Assembly: GCF_019097595.1 (NCBI RefSeq)
Contig: NC_080718.1
Coordinates: 12,990,657-13,054,656 of the forward strand
DNA from: Hemibagrus wyckioides
Taxonomy: Eukaryota > Chordata > Actinopteri > Siluriformes > Bagridae
Length of the DNA: 64,000 bases
Direction of reading: 5' to 3'
Part shown: positions 34,883-47,560 of the stretch, one piece after another
How the letters are laid out: each line of letters begins with the position of its first letter
How positions within the stretch are numbered: the stretch's first letter is position 1
The notes under the pieces: generated by a model
Seen by the model: only the letters and a program-made list of their open reading frames with translations
Told to the model about the DNA's origin: nothing
Database searches by the model: none
Program-made: the position numbers and the translations under genes

Positions 34883-37380
34883 TTAAAACCCTGGTTCAAT
34901 AATCTTTTTTCCTGGTGATTTGGTCTTAGATAGAACATGTTTGATTAAGAGTACCACTACAGGCTAATTAATCCATTAATTAGCAAACATTTGCTAACAT
35001 GGACTTTACTTAAATTGTTCGTTATCACGCATTGCATAACTAAGACTTATGTAGTAGTTAAGGTTAGCTCTTCATTAGTTATTGATTAATACATACCTTA
35101 ACTCATCATTACATCATTTTTAATTATTAACAGTTAATAATTAAAAAAGTACAGTAATTGTAAAGTATTACCATGATTAGAATAGAGTAATATGTTGCAG
35201 CAGAATAATGTGTTTCCTGATCAACAAGGGTACAGTGCTGTCATTGTCAAACATAAAGGAATGTGTTACAACATTCTTCCCTCCTCAAACTCATAAACTC
35301 ACAGCTCGAAAATTCTGAGTCAGTAAAAAAGCCAGTTTAGTTTATAAAACTTGCAGTGAGCTGTTTATTTGCAGAGAAGCAGTAAACAGTGGAATCCGCC
35401 ACGATACGACCTCACGATGCGTTATGATAATTGTGTTTTCCAATGTAGTCACTTAATACCCTGTACACACTTATAGCCATGTTCAACAAGCACTTTCCAT
35501 GTTTGGAGTGAACCTGATGGCTTGTCTAAACATCCTCCTTCCACAAATCTCTCACTGAAATAAGAAACAGGCTTAGAGTAAAAAAAAGCAAAAGCAAAAT
35601 GTAGCTGAGTGAACGGTTCACCTCTGTGTTATATAACAAAGATGAAAGATTCCTGATAGTATGGACAGATGTAAAACCGTTAAATTTGAGTGCCATAAAT
35701 GATATAAACATATATTTAAAAAAAATCCTTCATTATGAGTGACACGGTTTGAATTTCCCCCCAATGCTATAAGCTTACTGCCTTTGTACATAACCAAGAA
35801 GTCCATTTAAACAAATTATATCACTTAATGAGACATTATTACTGCAATCTATATATGCAAATGCGGAGAACCAAACACACAATTATAGATAACTGAAAAT
35901 AATAACTTTCTTCCAGTAATTATTGCTGATGATACAACTCAGTGCTCAAACAAATTTCATTAAGGGATTGCAAACTAAAAATGATCCACTACCTACTGCT
36001 TAGAGGGTGGATTAGCCTGTGCCATATTACAGTTATCTCCATATGCAAATGTGAAAGATAAGCAATCACTCGCTCCCCTGGCAGCTACAAAGACAAATAA
36101 AGAAAGTTACTGAGCTCGAACAAAGACATTAGTGACTAAAATATAGGAACGCAAAGGAAAACAGTTAAGGTACGTGATGTGATGGTCTGTATGACATTCT
36201 TGTCTCATGCATATTAATATACTGTTTTGAGTATAAATATGTTGTAAATATATGATCAAACTTGTGTAGTCAATTAAATGATATGAAAAAATAGTCAAAT
36301 TAATCTCAAATTCTAGGAAATATAATTTGATTGCACGGTAAAAAAAACTAATTAGAATACACTTACATACATTAGTTAGTTTAAGTTTCACAAAAAATAC
36401 ATTTGATATTAAAATAGATTTTAATAGATTCGTTTTACAAAGTGTGTTAAAAACTATATAGTAACATATTTAAGCACACTTTGGTTGCTAACCTCTGACT
36501 TGATTACATCTTGCACCCACACTCTGAAAAACAACATTGACTTAAAATCTTACTAAAAATATTTACCATAAATATAAGAACAAGATGTACTTTACTCATT
36601 CATATTAGGAAGATTTGATTATGATCCACACTGGATCAGTCAGACTGTATGCCACGGAACGGTATAGAGCATTGTACACTGAATGAATTTAAATGAGAGA
36701 CTGCGATTTAAATGCAGGAATTCATTAGAAAAATTAATGACTTGCTAAACAAGCAAATGGAGAAACTTCGATAATTGTAACTCCAATGATTGTAACGTCA
36801 ATATTAATTTTGTGTCGGATTATAATTGCAGTCGACAACGCAATAGTGAGGAAATCATTTTTAACTGGCAGTGCCAGTTGAAGGAGTTAAACTGTCAGGT
36901 GAGTTAGGTGGAGATGAGAATGTAGGAATAAGAGAGAGGTGAGGGTAGACATTTTTAATATTTGTAATATCCATCATTCTGTATCTATTGGTCATATACA
37001 TCATCGCTGAAATCATTACATAAATATATATATTAATCATACTAGGACAGTTTCCTGAGCAAACACTGCTCTGTGAAACACTGCTTTATGTATTGACTTG
37101 GACATACAGTATATTACTAGTATATACCGTGTGATAATACGACTCACTGTTTCTGTTAGACAGATTGTCATATGTGCACTGACAATATACTGACACTTTA
37201 TGAGATGAACCCACTCAAAACAGGCACAGTAAGAACACAGATGTGTGTAGGCATACAATCAGTAGCATCCAACGTGGTTACAAGCACAATAATGGAAATG
37301 TCCAGGCTGGATGGAAGAATCCCAATGCTTCAGAAGTAAGACAACTTCACTGCAGACAAATCTAATATTTTACAAAAAAA
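34883..37380. other. Long AT-rich unique stretch with POU octamers
   Basis: 34940-35170 is rich in TTAATTA-type words. Exact octamers ATGCAAAT lie at 35855-35862 and 36043-36050. 36630-36900 has many ATTA/TAAT cores and no simple repeats. No exon is recognised; minus-strand frames at 35526-36391 and 37037-37258 are Leu/Ile/Tyr-rich, as AT-rich DNA gives. Confidence 0.35.
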
Positions 37381-40300
37381 AAAATCTTTGTTAAAACCAG
37401 ATGTCAATAGTAATGAATCACACCACAGTTCTGGTTGATGCCTGGATCAAGAGTGGATTTGTTTTCTTCGACAATACAGTAGTTCTGTCTGTAACATAAT
37501 TGACTGGTTTGTGTTAACATGATTTTTCTAGTAAGTTATCATTTCTTTATTAAGAGATCATTCACAGTGACTTGAATTTGTAGTAGCCTATAAAATAATT
37601 GGATAAAACATGTAACAAAGAGAAACATTCAATCATGGTTAAGGTTGTAAAAAAAAGGCAAGAAAAGATGAGTTTAGAACAGATGAGTTTGTGGTTTCTG
37701 GTTTCTCTCTAACACTGAGAAGCTTCTAGAATAAAACAGACGGAAACATATTATATTTAGCCTTTTCAGCGCAATGCTTGAATATCATCCTAATATTTAT
37801 GACAATGTTTGCTGAATTTCATCTTGTCAAGGAAAAAAGGCTTTTTTTCCCCGATGTTCCTGAAAAAAAAAAATCCTTATGAAGCCTTTACCCATTTGTG
37901 GAAGAGCTCTTCTTTCATCCTGTACCCTGCAATCTAATCCTTTAGTAGCATTTATTAGTATGCTGCTCACATTTTCTCATTACGATCTGAGCCTGTCTGT
38001 CCACACTTATTCACCATCACAAGCTTCAGTTTATATTGGCTAGGTCTGCCTCCTGTGCTGAGCTTAGCCAGCCTGATCGTGATCTTGCTTTTCGGCAACC
38101 ATCACTGTTATCCTCTGCTTTATTCCTAAGTTATAGGACTAACACCTCTAGTCTTGGCAGCTGGCTAACAATCATTCGGTCTTGGTGAGTGGTCTCAGAG
38201 GGCTCAATTTAGACTATGTATTCGTACGCCAGTGTTGACTGTTTGCTTTGAGCAGCCACATTCAGAGGGATTGTGAAGCCTCATTTAGTAACATGGCTTA
38301 AAAGGACGGGAAACAAATTGATAACCATAACGGATATAACACTGAATCCATTAGCATGAACAACCGTGAAACATGGGAATGTGGGCAGCACCTGTTATCA
38401 GCACAAGCAAACGTGGACTTCCTGCATTGGTGTTTTATCAGGGAAAATATTCATATAAAACTTTGAAAGAAAGTCATATTCACACCTTATGGATTCCCTG
38501 GTTGCTTGTTTTTGTGATGCATCCAATATGTATTCAAGGAATGTCTATAGATAACCCGAGGCTTGTGGGTGGATTAGCATAAATTAAGCTGGTTGTGAAG
38601 CTTTGTAGGTCATCCTTACAGTTCAGGTCTTTCAGATAAAGGCAAGCATGGTAATAAGACAACATTAATGAGAAAGACTGTCAGCTTAGTGCAGCAAAGC
38701 TCCAATGAGCTCAATTCTGGTGTCACTCAAACATATGAGACTTAAGATGACCAAGTATGCCTCCAGATGGATAAACAGAACATGCTATATTGGGAAAATC
38801 TATGAAAAGTCAGTTAATCAAGTTTAACCGAACTCGCAAACTTCCCACTAAAAGCTTCAGGGCAATCTGTGGAAATGTATCCCAACTTTGTTGCTAATGC
38901 CATCTCCAGCTTCCCCATACACCATATAATCAGTCAATCTTTTACCACTAATTACCATCTTTACCCTTTCTCACGATTAATGCACACCATGATATGAGCA
39001 ACACTTTTAATTATAGCAAAATGAAATCAGCAAAACATCAGGCACACTGAAAAAGTTTAGTTTCAGATATAACTTCTCAAGAGAAGTTTATATTTATTAA
39101 GGATTAATTTGAAAACTTCCAAACTTATTTTCCAGGGAGTTATAGTCAGTGTGCAGTCATGAAAAGTAGACCTTTTGCCGAAGAGCAGAGCCTAAATTCA
39201 CCTTGAATGGCATTTTCAGTGAAGTTTTGGAGCCAATCAACAGACTCATTAGACTTTTCTGAGTTGACCTAAGGCAAAAAAGGACCATGTGCCTCTCATC
39301 AACCAGAGGTTCAAATTCATTGGCTGCTTTATTGTGACTTCTGAACATGAGCCTTTGGAAGCAGGATTAGCACTGAAACAGACTGCTTTGTTCCTCTCCA
39401 CTGTTAGAGCCAAGCTTGGCTGTAAGGCAAAGCAAGCTGCTGCTACTGAAGCCTTAGACAGAAACTCAACGCTGCTCCCTTGAACAGCAGAAAGTGCCAG
39501 ATCAAACTCTGACTGAGGTGCTCTCAGCACAAAAACTGTGCCAAAACACAGAAGTAGGAACAGTGTACTTCTGTCATTACTTGAAGTGATTACAGTGTTA
39601 AGGAAGAATGAATGGTTTTTCATTTAAAAAATAATTGTTGTTTTATCTGTAACAGTTCAAGTGTACATATTAAAATGATTATTATCATTCATATATCAAA
39701 CATATCTGCTACTCTATGTGTCATGAAATCCCTCTTTGCGTTATGGTTCCCATGGTGGCATATTCCATGTTCTATGGTTTAGTTTTTTTGCTTTGGTCTG
39801 TCAGGACTTTGCAGGGTAGATCGGTGCAGCAGACTTTGCCTTCTGTTCAGGGATCCAGTTTGATTTTTTATAAATGTGTACATCATTGTCCTCAAGGGGT
39901 ATCCTTGGGGTTTGATCATGACCAAAAAAAGCTTTGAGAATGTCAGTGTCAGTTTAGTGTGCTTGTGTTTTACAGTGAGTGGCCTAAGGTTATCTGCAAA
40001 CATATCTGCATTTTGCAGTGTTATAACCAAGGGAATCTCTTAAGGAGCTGCAGAGATCCATAGTGCAGAAAAAACTGTTCACAGGACATCCATAGCCCAG
40101 ACACTCAAACAATCGACACACAGCAAAGGTCCTCTAGTGCATTGAAGCATGGTGGTCCATTTTTTGACTAAAGAAAACTTTTCATTAGCCATCTCTTCTC
40201 CAGAATATTGTGCATGCACCCCCATGCTTCTGAGACTGCAGAAAGGCTGAATGATGTTAAAGATCTGACTGAGAACTGAACTCTATAATCCTCTTTCTCT

Positions 40301-40710
40301 TCCAACAATACCATTTTAATACCTATTTTCAGAACATTAATAACAGCAATAACTCTCCTTTACATCCACCACACTCTACCTCTACCAGGCACCTCATTGA
40401 CTGGTGATGATCAATTCTTCGCATCACACAGATCTATCCACCCACATCCAGTATCATCCTCATCAGTTGACCGCTTTCAGTGCTGTCAGTGGAATGGCAC
40501 CCACCTACACAATGTCACTCATTCAACCTTGTATTCCATCCTACACACTTTGTGAATAAAGACATGTTTACATCTCTGTTCATCTTGTAGAATCTCTTTA
40601 AGAATCTTAGACTCTTTGATCATATGTTCCTAATAAACTATTACTTATACTTTCACTTGTTTTTATGTTCAGCATTATGCTGCATTAGATGTTTCTCCCT
40701 TTTATTGTAT
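37381..40710. other. Long unique stretch, candidate conserved block at 37900-38450
   Basis: 37900-38450 is repeat-free with balanced composition ('ccagcctgatcgtgatcttg', 'gtattcgtacgccagtg'). At 39249-39623 a 124-codon minus-strand frame overlaps opposing frames and has no domain I know. 39700-40700 is unassigned. Confidence 0.35.
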
Positions 40711-41008
40711 TTTCATTCGTTCATCTTCAGTAAACGCTTTAACCTGGTCATATCAATGAATCTGACATCTAACCTGTAAACACAGGTGGAAGTACACCCT
40801 GGGTAGACATCAGTTCATTGTACATTCATCAGTCATTCATACCATGGAACATTTTAGGCATGTTTTAGGATTTGGGAAGAAACCTTAGAACCCAGAGGAA
40901 CCTCACACATACACAGGGAGAACATAGAAAGTAACCTGAGCTCAGTACTGAACCTGAAACCCTGGATCTGTGAAGCTTCAACACTAATAAGCTGCACCAC
41001 CATTAGTA
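40711..41008 (-). mobile_element. Diverged DANA/Mermaid-like SINE
   Basis: Minus-strand order: tail 'cattcgttcatcttcagtaa' and 'acgctttaacctggtca', then 'tacaccctgggtagacatca', 'gttcattgtac', central block 'agaacccagaggaacctcac', 'acagggagaacat', and the head ending 'taagctgcaccaccatt'. Confidence 0.8.
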
Positions 41009-41694
41009 ACTGAAGATAATTCAAAATTTTTCACATACACAGTTATATACATTAAAAGTTTAAAAAAAGGTGAAAAAAAGAATGTGCATAATGTGCAATT
41101 ATGTTTCATGTAGTAACAGTTCAGAATGTGCAGATATTACAGAATATTACAATACAATCATCCTTTTGGCTTAAATTATCCGCTATTAGCATGCTGTCCT
41201 TCTCATTATATGAAATAGACTTTGATCCTTTTTATCAGTACTCACTCTATTTTGTAGCTCTTGGCATTACACTCTAGTATGACATTTTACCTCCTAGTTG
41301 TGGAGCTTTGCATGAAAGTTGGCCCTTGTCATAGCTGTGAAATAAAAAAAATGAAACAAGTGCCAAATAAATAAATAAATAAATGTAAATAGTTTCATGA
41401 CTGTGTAACTTGCTCCTTGTTTCAAATTCCAAGTAAGTTACCATAATAGAACACATAGACAAGAGGCTCCAGTAATCCTCCTATGTTCTGGGCACGTACA
41501 CTCACTGCCATATGAGGCTGGCTGATTGTCTTCACAACCCCATCTGTCATTGGCTTATTATTCTAAAGCTCTCATATACAGTAAATCTAAGCCAACCAAA
41601 ATGATCCTGCAGTAGGAAAACCTCCTTCCATAAAAATCCTCTTTCCAGTGTACATTTACTCAGGGACAAAATATTCTTTCCACTAAGAAATGCA

Positions 41695-41700
<6 letters not shown>
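41009..41700. other. Unique stretch with (AAAT)n
   Basis: A short (AAAT)5 tract lies at 41365-41384. Nothing else is recognised. Confidence 0.5.

Positions 41701-41744
<44 letters not shown>
41701..41744. repeat. (CT)n microsatellite
   Basis: Twenty-two perfect CT units. Confidence 0.97.
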
Positions 41745-41747
<3 letters not shown>

Positions 41748-43639
41748 CTATAGATATACAAACACACTAGCACTATTGATTTTAAGGGCAGCAGGTGATG
41801 GCTAACACAGGCAATGGTCTTAAAGCAGATGTCTAATAGAGTTTCATGAGCCCCTCTACTTTATCAAACCAAGCCAAAGCTGACAGTTCAATGCTGGAGG
41901 GCAATTAAAATTAAAGCATGCCTGATTAGAATATCATATTCATCTGGATGGTAATTATGGTGTCTGGTGTGGAATAAATAATTAATTATGCAAAACCAAG
42001 GCAGCTGCCACTGGCTAGAGTTAGCTGACTTTCTGTCAGCATCTCACAGGTCTGGAGAGGATAAAGAGATTTGGGGAAATAAGCTCTTTAACTGCTATCT
42101 GTGTGCTCTGACACAGTGCAGTGTGCCATCAAAAAAAAAAAAAAAAAAAAAAAAACATGGCTGTCTGCCCTTACACAATTTCACTTGGCACACTGAGGGC
42201 AATTTTTCCTTCGACTAGAATTACATTGGCTATTCAGGCATGAGGAGGTTGCTTAGTGACAAATATCTCATTTCGATTAACTTTGAAATTAAGTACTGCA
42301 AATATTAAATACATTTTTTAAAAGGTAAGCAGTAAATGTTTTTTTATTTAAATGGGTCAGCCAGCACTGGCAAAGTTTAGAGTATGAAAATGAACAACAG
42401 TTTATTTTCTTGGTGCTCGAGTTGCTCAAAGATGTCAGAGATGATGATGTTTTCTAGAGCTATGCTGAGGTAAACCTCTTTCCCTCTCCACCCATCTCTG
42501 GATATGCCATTAGCCTGATTTATGATGGCAGGCACTGAAGCTGAAACACTCAGGGCTAGTCAAGTGACAGACAGGCACTACAAGCACAGAGATAAGGCAG
42601 AGACATTCACCTAACCTGAAAGTCTATTAGAGATTTAGAAGTACATAAAGAGGGCATGCAAATAGTTTGCCTTCAATTATTTAACTGTAATAATATTAAT
42701 GTACTGTATTGCACATGTGGCAGCTGAAATAGGAGATAATTAATAATCCAATTTGTTAAAAGACAAATTCTTTTAAAGCTCATGTTAAAATCCTATATAT
42801 ATATATACGATTGATAAAAACAATTCTCTTATTAAGAACTCCTCATCAAATTCTCACATTAGCATCATGCTGTTATACACTTGCACAACCCCTGGCTGAA
42901 TCCCATATTGGTCCCTATTGGACATAACATATGGGTTAGAAATCATTATTTCATGCCCTATGTAAGGCCCTTATATACTGTAGGAAGCAGGGAAGCATTT
43001 GAGAACCACTTTCAGCTTATGTGTGGTAATGAAATGCAGACACTTATGTAACTAAAGGAAGGGTACACTGTTTCACTAGGGAATTATATGGGAGCTGAAA
43101 AATTGGAACAAGAAGAAAAAGGACCTCAGTATAATTTAGCGTGTTTATCAGACCCTAGATTACTTTTAAACTATCCTCCTCATGGCTCGAGCTGTGGTTA
43201 GCTGGAATATTATTTACAAAGTGAAGCTGACAAATTAAGAAACTTAAAAACAGTGTTGCATAAATCTACTGATAAACACCAGGTAATTTTGGTCAACCTT
43301 GATTACATTAGCTAAACATTTCTGACTGTGGAGTTCACTGGGGTCAGTTAAGTCTCCCAGGGCTTATAGCACAAGCATGGTTGTGAGTGGACTTTGCTAT
43401 TACACAGTTTACTTAGACTGGACTACAATATTTTGCTGAAGGAATGCCAATAAGTCAAGTCACCATTAGCCTTTTAGCTTTTTAATTAAGCATGGGACTA
43501 GACAATTACCATGTGCATGTCGATCCTAAACTACAGAAAGCAACCTGAGTTAGTTATATGACTTGATGGGTGTGTGATTATGAAACATTTAATAATTTGC
43601 ATCAAGTCTGGCTGCAACTTCAAATTGTTTTGTTGTTAG
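41745..43639. other. Unique stretch with 25-base A run
   Basis: A homopolymer of 25 A lies at 42131-42155, inside a spurious poly-Lys frame. No coding similarity or target duplication flanks it. The rest is unique and unassigned. Confidence 0.45.
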
Positions 43640-43775
43640 GCACAACAGTGTATTGGTTGTTAAGTCTTACTGGACCTGATCCAAAGATTCAGAATTCAAA
43701 TCCCAGTGTCACAAAGCTCTCTCTGTCTGGTCCATGGACAAAATCCTTAATGTCTTAATTGTACGTTTTGGAAGC
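43640..43775 (+). mobile_element. Decayed tRNA-derived SINE, probable
   Basis: 'gaattcaaatcccagtgtca' sits where the B box of the 650-838 SINE would be, and 'gacaaaatccttaatgtct' parallels its 'caaggcacttaaccct'. The A box and tail are not recognisable. Confidence 0.45.
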
Positions 43776-44324
43776 TTTGTTAGTCAACTGTCAGTAAATA
43801 TAAATAATGATCTGTATGCACAATAACACAATTTTTCCCACAATGTTTCTGTTATCCAGGAAGATGAATTTGTCTACTGATGCTACCATCCACAGGGTAA
43901 TTGTGTTGCATTGACTTTTAGTTATCATAATATATATAATGTTTCATGAATGTAGCGATAAAATGTCAAGTGTGTTTCACGTATGAGATTAAATCTGATA
44001 CCTGATTATCAATGAGGAATAGTGATCTTAATAAACAGATACATTGTAGAAACAGTTGTTTCTCATCAGTTCCTCCTTTCAAATTGGAAAACATAATAAT
44101 TATAAATATTATATGTAGGTGAATAAAGAATTTAGATATATAGAATTTTAGAAATAGGCAAGGAGCTGAGTCCATGTTTGTGGTCCACTTGGCAAAAATA
44201 GTAGAATATTTTGGTGTGGAAAGTATTAATTAATCAATTAATACTTTATTCTACTCATTTACATTGTGCAATGTCTGCAGGACAGCGTAACAGCCTCAGA
44301 CGCCGTGCCCCTTCCACGTAAACT
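43776..44324. other. AT-rich unique stretch
   Basis: Nothing recognised. Frames are short. Confidence 0.45.
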
Positions 44325-44913
44325 CTTATGGGGTGTTCCCAGTCTGCAGTGGTCAGTATCTATCAAAAGTGTTTCAAGGAAAGAACAGTGGTGAACCCGT
44401 GACAGGGTCATGGGCGGCCAAGGCTCATTGATGCACTTGGGGAGCAAAGCCTGGCTTGTGTGGTTTGATCCAACAGGCGAGCTACTGTTGCTCAAATTGC
44501 TGAAGAAGTTAATGCTGATTCTGATCGAAAGGTGTCAGAATACAGAGTATATACAGAGTATCACTGTTGTGTATGGGTCTGCATAGCTGCAGACCAGTCA
44601 GGATGCCCATGAAAGTGGCAACAATGGGCATTTGAGAACTGGACCACTGAGCAATGGATGATGGTGGCCTGGACTGATAATTGGTATAGAAAATGGTGTT
44701 CCCTGATGGCTGTGGCCTCTTTCAGCAGGATAATGTGCCATGCCACAAAGAAATGGTTCAGGAATGGTTTGATGGGCACAGCGAGTTTAGGGTGTTGATT
44801 GGCCTCCAAATTCCTCAGATATCAATATCCATCTCAATCTCAGTCAGCATCTGTGGGATGTGCTGGACAAAAAAATCTGATCCATGGAGGCCCCACATCA
44901 AAACTTAGAGGAC

Positions 44914-44915
<2 letters not shown>
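44325..44915 (+). mobile_element. Tc1-like transposon remnant, coding part only
   Basis: Plus-strand transposase text in correct order: 'catgggcggccaaggctca' (N-terminal half), 'aattgctgaagaagttaatg', then an internal deletion, then the DNAPC-like region and 'cagcatctgtgggatgtgct'. It lacks both inverted ends and stops at the (TA)n array. It is the same family as 56588-57307, which keeps the ends. Stops and a deletion make it non-functional. Confidence 0.8.
44693..44908 (+). pseudogene. Tc1-like transposase catalytic-region remnant
   Basis: The open stretch reads LFQQDNVPCHKEMVQEWF, then GHSEFRVL. DNVPCHK corresponds to the DNAPCHK motif containing the second catalytic Asp (A to V here). Downstream, the usual WPPNSPDLNP is disrupted (LQIPQI, then SISIS), and a shifted frame at 44850-44880 recovers a degraded LWDVLDK. 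No functional DDE domain remains. Confidence 0.8.
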
Positions 44916-44918
<3 letters not shown>

Positions 44919-44975
<57 letters not shown>

Positions 44976-44987
44976 ATGTGTGTATAT
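44919..44987. repeat. (TA)n-(TG)n microsatellite
   Basis: About 22 TA units followed by TG units and a short TATATA end. It lies directly against the broken end of the Tc1 remnant. Confidence 0.95.
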
Positions 44988-46922
44988 AATTTGTTCACGC
45001 AAAATTTGTGTTTAATGAGATAGAAAAGAGAGAATAGGGGAAATAGGTGTGTGGAAACGTAAACATTACCTGGAAAATATGCAGAACAGTATAAAAATAA
45101 TGGTTTAAGCCGTGACTTCAGCACACATGTATTTTGTGGCTGAAAAGACAATAGCAAAACTGCACTTTAGTCGGAAACAGAATAGTTTGGGTGTCATTTT
45201 ATAGACACTCCTCCCCTTCCCTATAGTGCTATACCCAGATTTCATTCATGTTAAAGGCCTAATGCTAAAATGTTAACATTAGCACCAGAGACACAGAGCT
45301 CTGATGCTAGCTGCAGTACCTGTGTAACATTGTCATGCAGGATGTGATATCTGATAACTGTCATTAATCATAAGGAGCCAAATTTTGTGCTTTCTTGCTT
45401 TGTGCACAAGTGCTTGAATGACTGAGTGGGCAAATGCTAAATTCTAAAATGTTAACATTAGCCTTCCCTTATGCAAAGTTTTGTAGCTCTAACAATTAAA
45501 AGTATTTCAAATATTTCTGTATTGTGACAAGACAATAACATCAATCAGCTTAAATCAAATATAATATTCACGAAACACATCAGTGCCCTTTGAGGGTAGA
45601 TGCTAATATAAAAGCTATGTTAGAGGCTAAAAAACAGCAAGGTTAATAAACAACAATCAGTTGTTGGAGTTGGAGGAACCTCTGGCGTTATTAGCTAATT
45701 CTATATAAGAGCTGTGTGCAAAAATGATTAATGTCGCTTGTATTGTGCAATTAGTTTTGATGACAAAACTAAGGAGTAAAAGCACTCTTGTATAATGCTC
45801 CAATAAAATTCAGTTTTGAATGAAAGCAACACAGAAATGGTTTATTGAGGTCATGTGTGTCATATCATCATATATATTTCTATATATGTTCTTACCGTAT
45901 TACCCAAGCTTAGTGCTGAGTGTTTGCGCACTTCAGATTATACCTGGATTTTTCCCTAGATTTGATATGCTATCTATTACATAATTAATTTTATTGCAAT
46001 TGAAACAATAAACATTCTGGAATTCAAAGTATGAGCTGGGGATTTTGGATATCAAAAAATTCATAGATTTGTTCACATGCCTGGAATTTGTTTTTATGTT
46101 AATTATAATAGCACACTAATGCACCGAGTCCTGTTGTTTACTTGTGCGTATTCTCTGTACACTGCTTTGTGATTATGCTCCAACAAGCTCTACTGGCTTT
46201 TACTCTGACTGATGCTATGCCCGAGGAACTGCCCTGACATGTAGTGAATATAAACGAAGGCTGTTGTGGTTGTTGTTATGGCACATTGCACCTCTTGAAT
46301 GCATAATGATAAGCTTAGGTAATCGTCTCAATGTATGCATGCTATTCTGTGAGCCTCAAGGGTTTTTTTTTGTTTATACAGAGAGAGAGATGAATTGGTA
46401 CACACTATTTTTGATAATCTCTCGCTGTGGGAGGTTTGTGATTACATACCTCTGAAGGCTGCAGCAGTGGGATACTCGCTCATCCAAGATTCATTTCATC
46501 ACTGACATTATTTTTGGAGGAAAAGAATTTAGAGAGGAAGAAAGATATTACATCAATAGAGATGCAGTTTAAGGGAAAGCTTCAGCAAGTTTCCGAAAAC
46601 GATTTTAAAGCTTGAAGAAGAAACAGATAGGCGCCAGCAAAGAGATTTAGTCGCACCATTCATTATAAAGGACTGTTCCTAAATCTAGTCACTGTAAGCC
46701 GTGTAAATCCATTTTCACTAGGAAAATCATCTGTAGCATATGTAGCCTAACACTCCACATAAAGGTGGAAATAATTTGATCAGAGTTAAGTGTGTTCAGA
46801 GTATTGAGATAAAATAGTGCCCTAATGTGACATAGGAGGGGGCTACACTGTGGAATTCCATCCTTTATGAGATTAAATTATCCTTGTAAACAGCCACAGA
46901 CAAACATTCACAGTTATCTGTT
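44988..46922. other. Unique stretch
   Basis: A short internal direct repeat ('taaaatgttaacattagc' at about 45267 and 45445) is present. 46400-46700 is repeat-free. No exon or transposon is recognised. Confidence 0.4.
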
Positions 46923-47560
46923 ATGCAGTCACAAAACAAATCTGGAAAAACAGCAACCTGTGGCTTAATATTTTTCAAGCAACTTCAGAAAGCAAAGAAA
47001 AACATTATGATTCCACCAACAAACAGACATGTGATCACAGACCTACACCACATTCATGCCATTTCAAGGGCACTTTGTGGGAGCACCTGGCATTACTGGC
47101 AACTGGCAACCAGGTCCTTATTTCGGATGTGGTGCCAGTTGAGGCTGGTCACACCGTTGAGGCTTATGAATGGGCTTCATAACAGATGCCTGGTTGGTGG
47201 CTTGCATGGTCTGGCAGAGGCCTGCATGTGTCTTTTCTTCTGGTAGCTCCCTGCAAGAGGCAAAACCTGTCCACTAGTCCCCTCTGCCAAAAACAAACCA
47301 GCATAGCTGTCCGCACACATGGTCATCCCTGAATTGGGGACTGCCATATCAATAGTGGACAAGTGGTGTGATGAGGTGGCTGGATGCACTGCAGTGTCAA
47401 CCAGAGCACTGGCAGAGATGCTCAAGCATATGGCTTAGGTTTGGCCAGTTGTGCACCAATGCATTTGCTGTTTGTGAGCCACATTGGACAGCATCCATGC
47501 TGCTGTAGGTGCTAGTCCCAGGATACAAGATAACATATAGTCTATTTGGAAGCATCAACC
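46923..47560. other. Unassigned GC-richer block
   Basis: GC-richer than its flanks and open in both directions (46923-47246 plus, 107 codons; 47177-47425 minus, 82 codons). The style recalls degraded transposon coding DNA, but I find no DDE, reverse transcriptase or other motif, and no inverted ends. Confidence 0.3.

Noticed and set aside
39249..39623. 124-codon minus-strand frame
   Set aside because: Overlaps opposing frames, no domain, and no splice context that I can defend.
42131..42155. 25-base A run as the tail of a processed pseudogene
   Set aside because: No coding similarity upstream, no polyadenylation signal close before it, and no flanking target duplication.
44840..45157. 105-codon minus-strand frame with Tyr-Ile and Thr-His runs
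   Set aside because: Driven by the (TA)n(TG)n array; no family resemblance.
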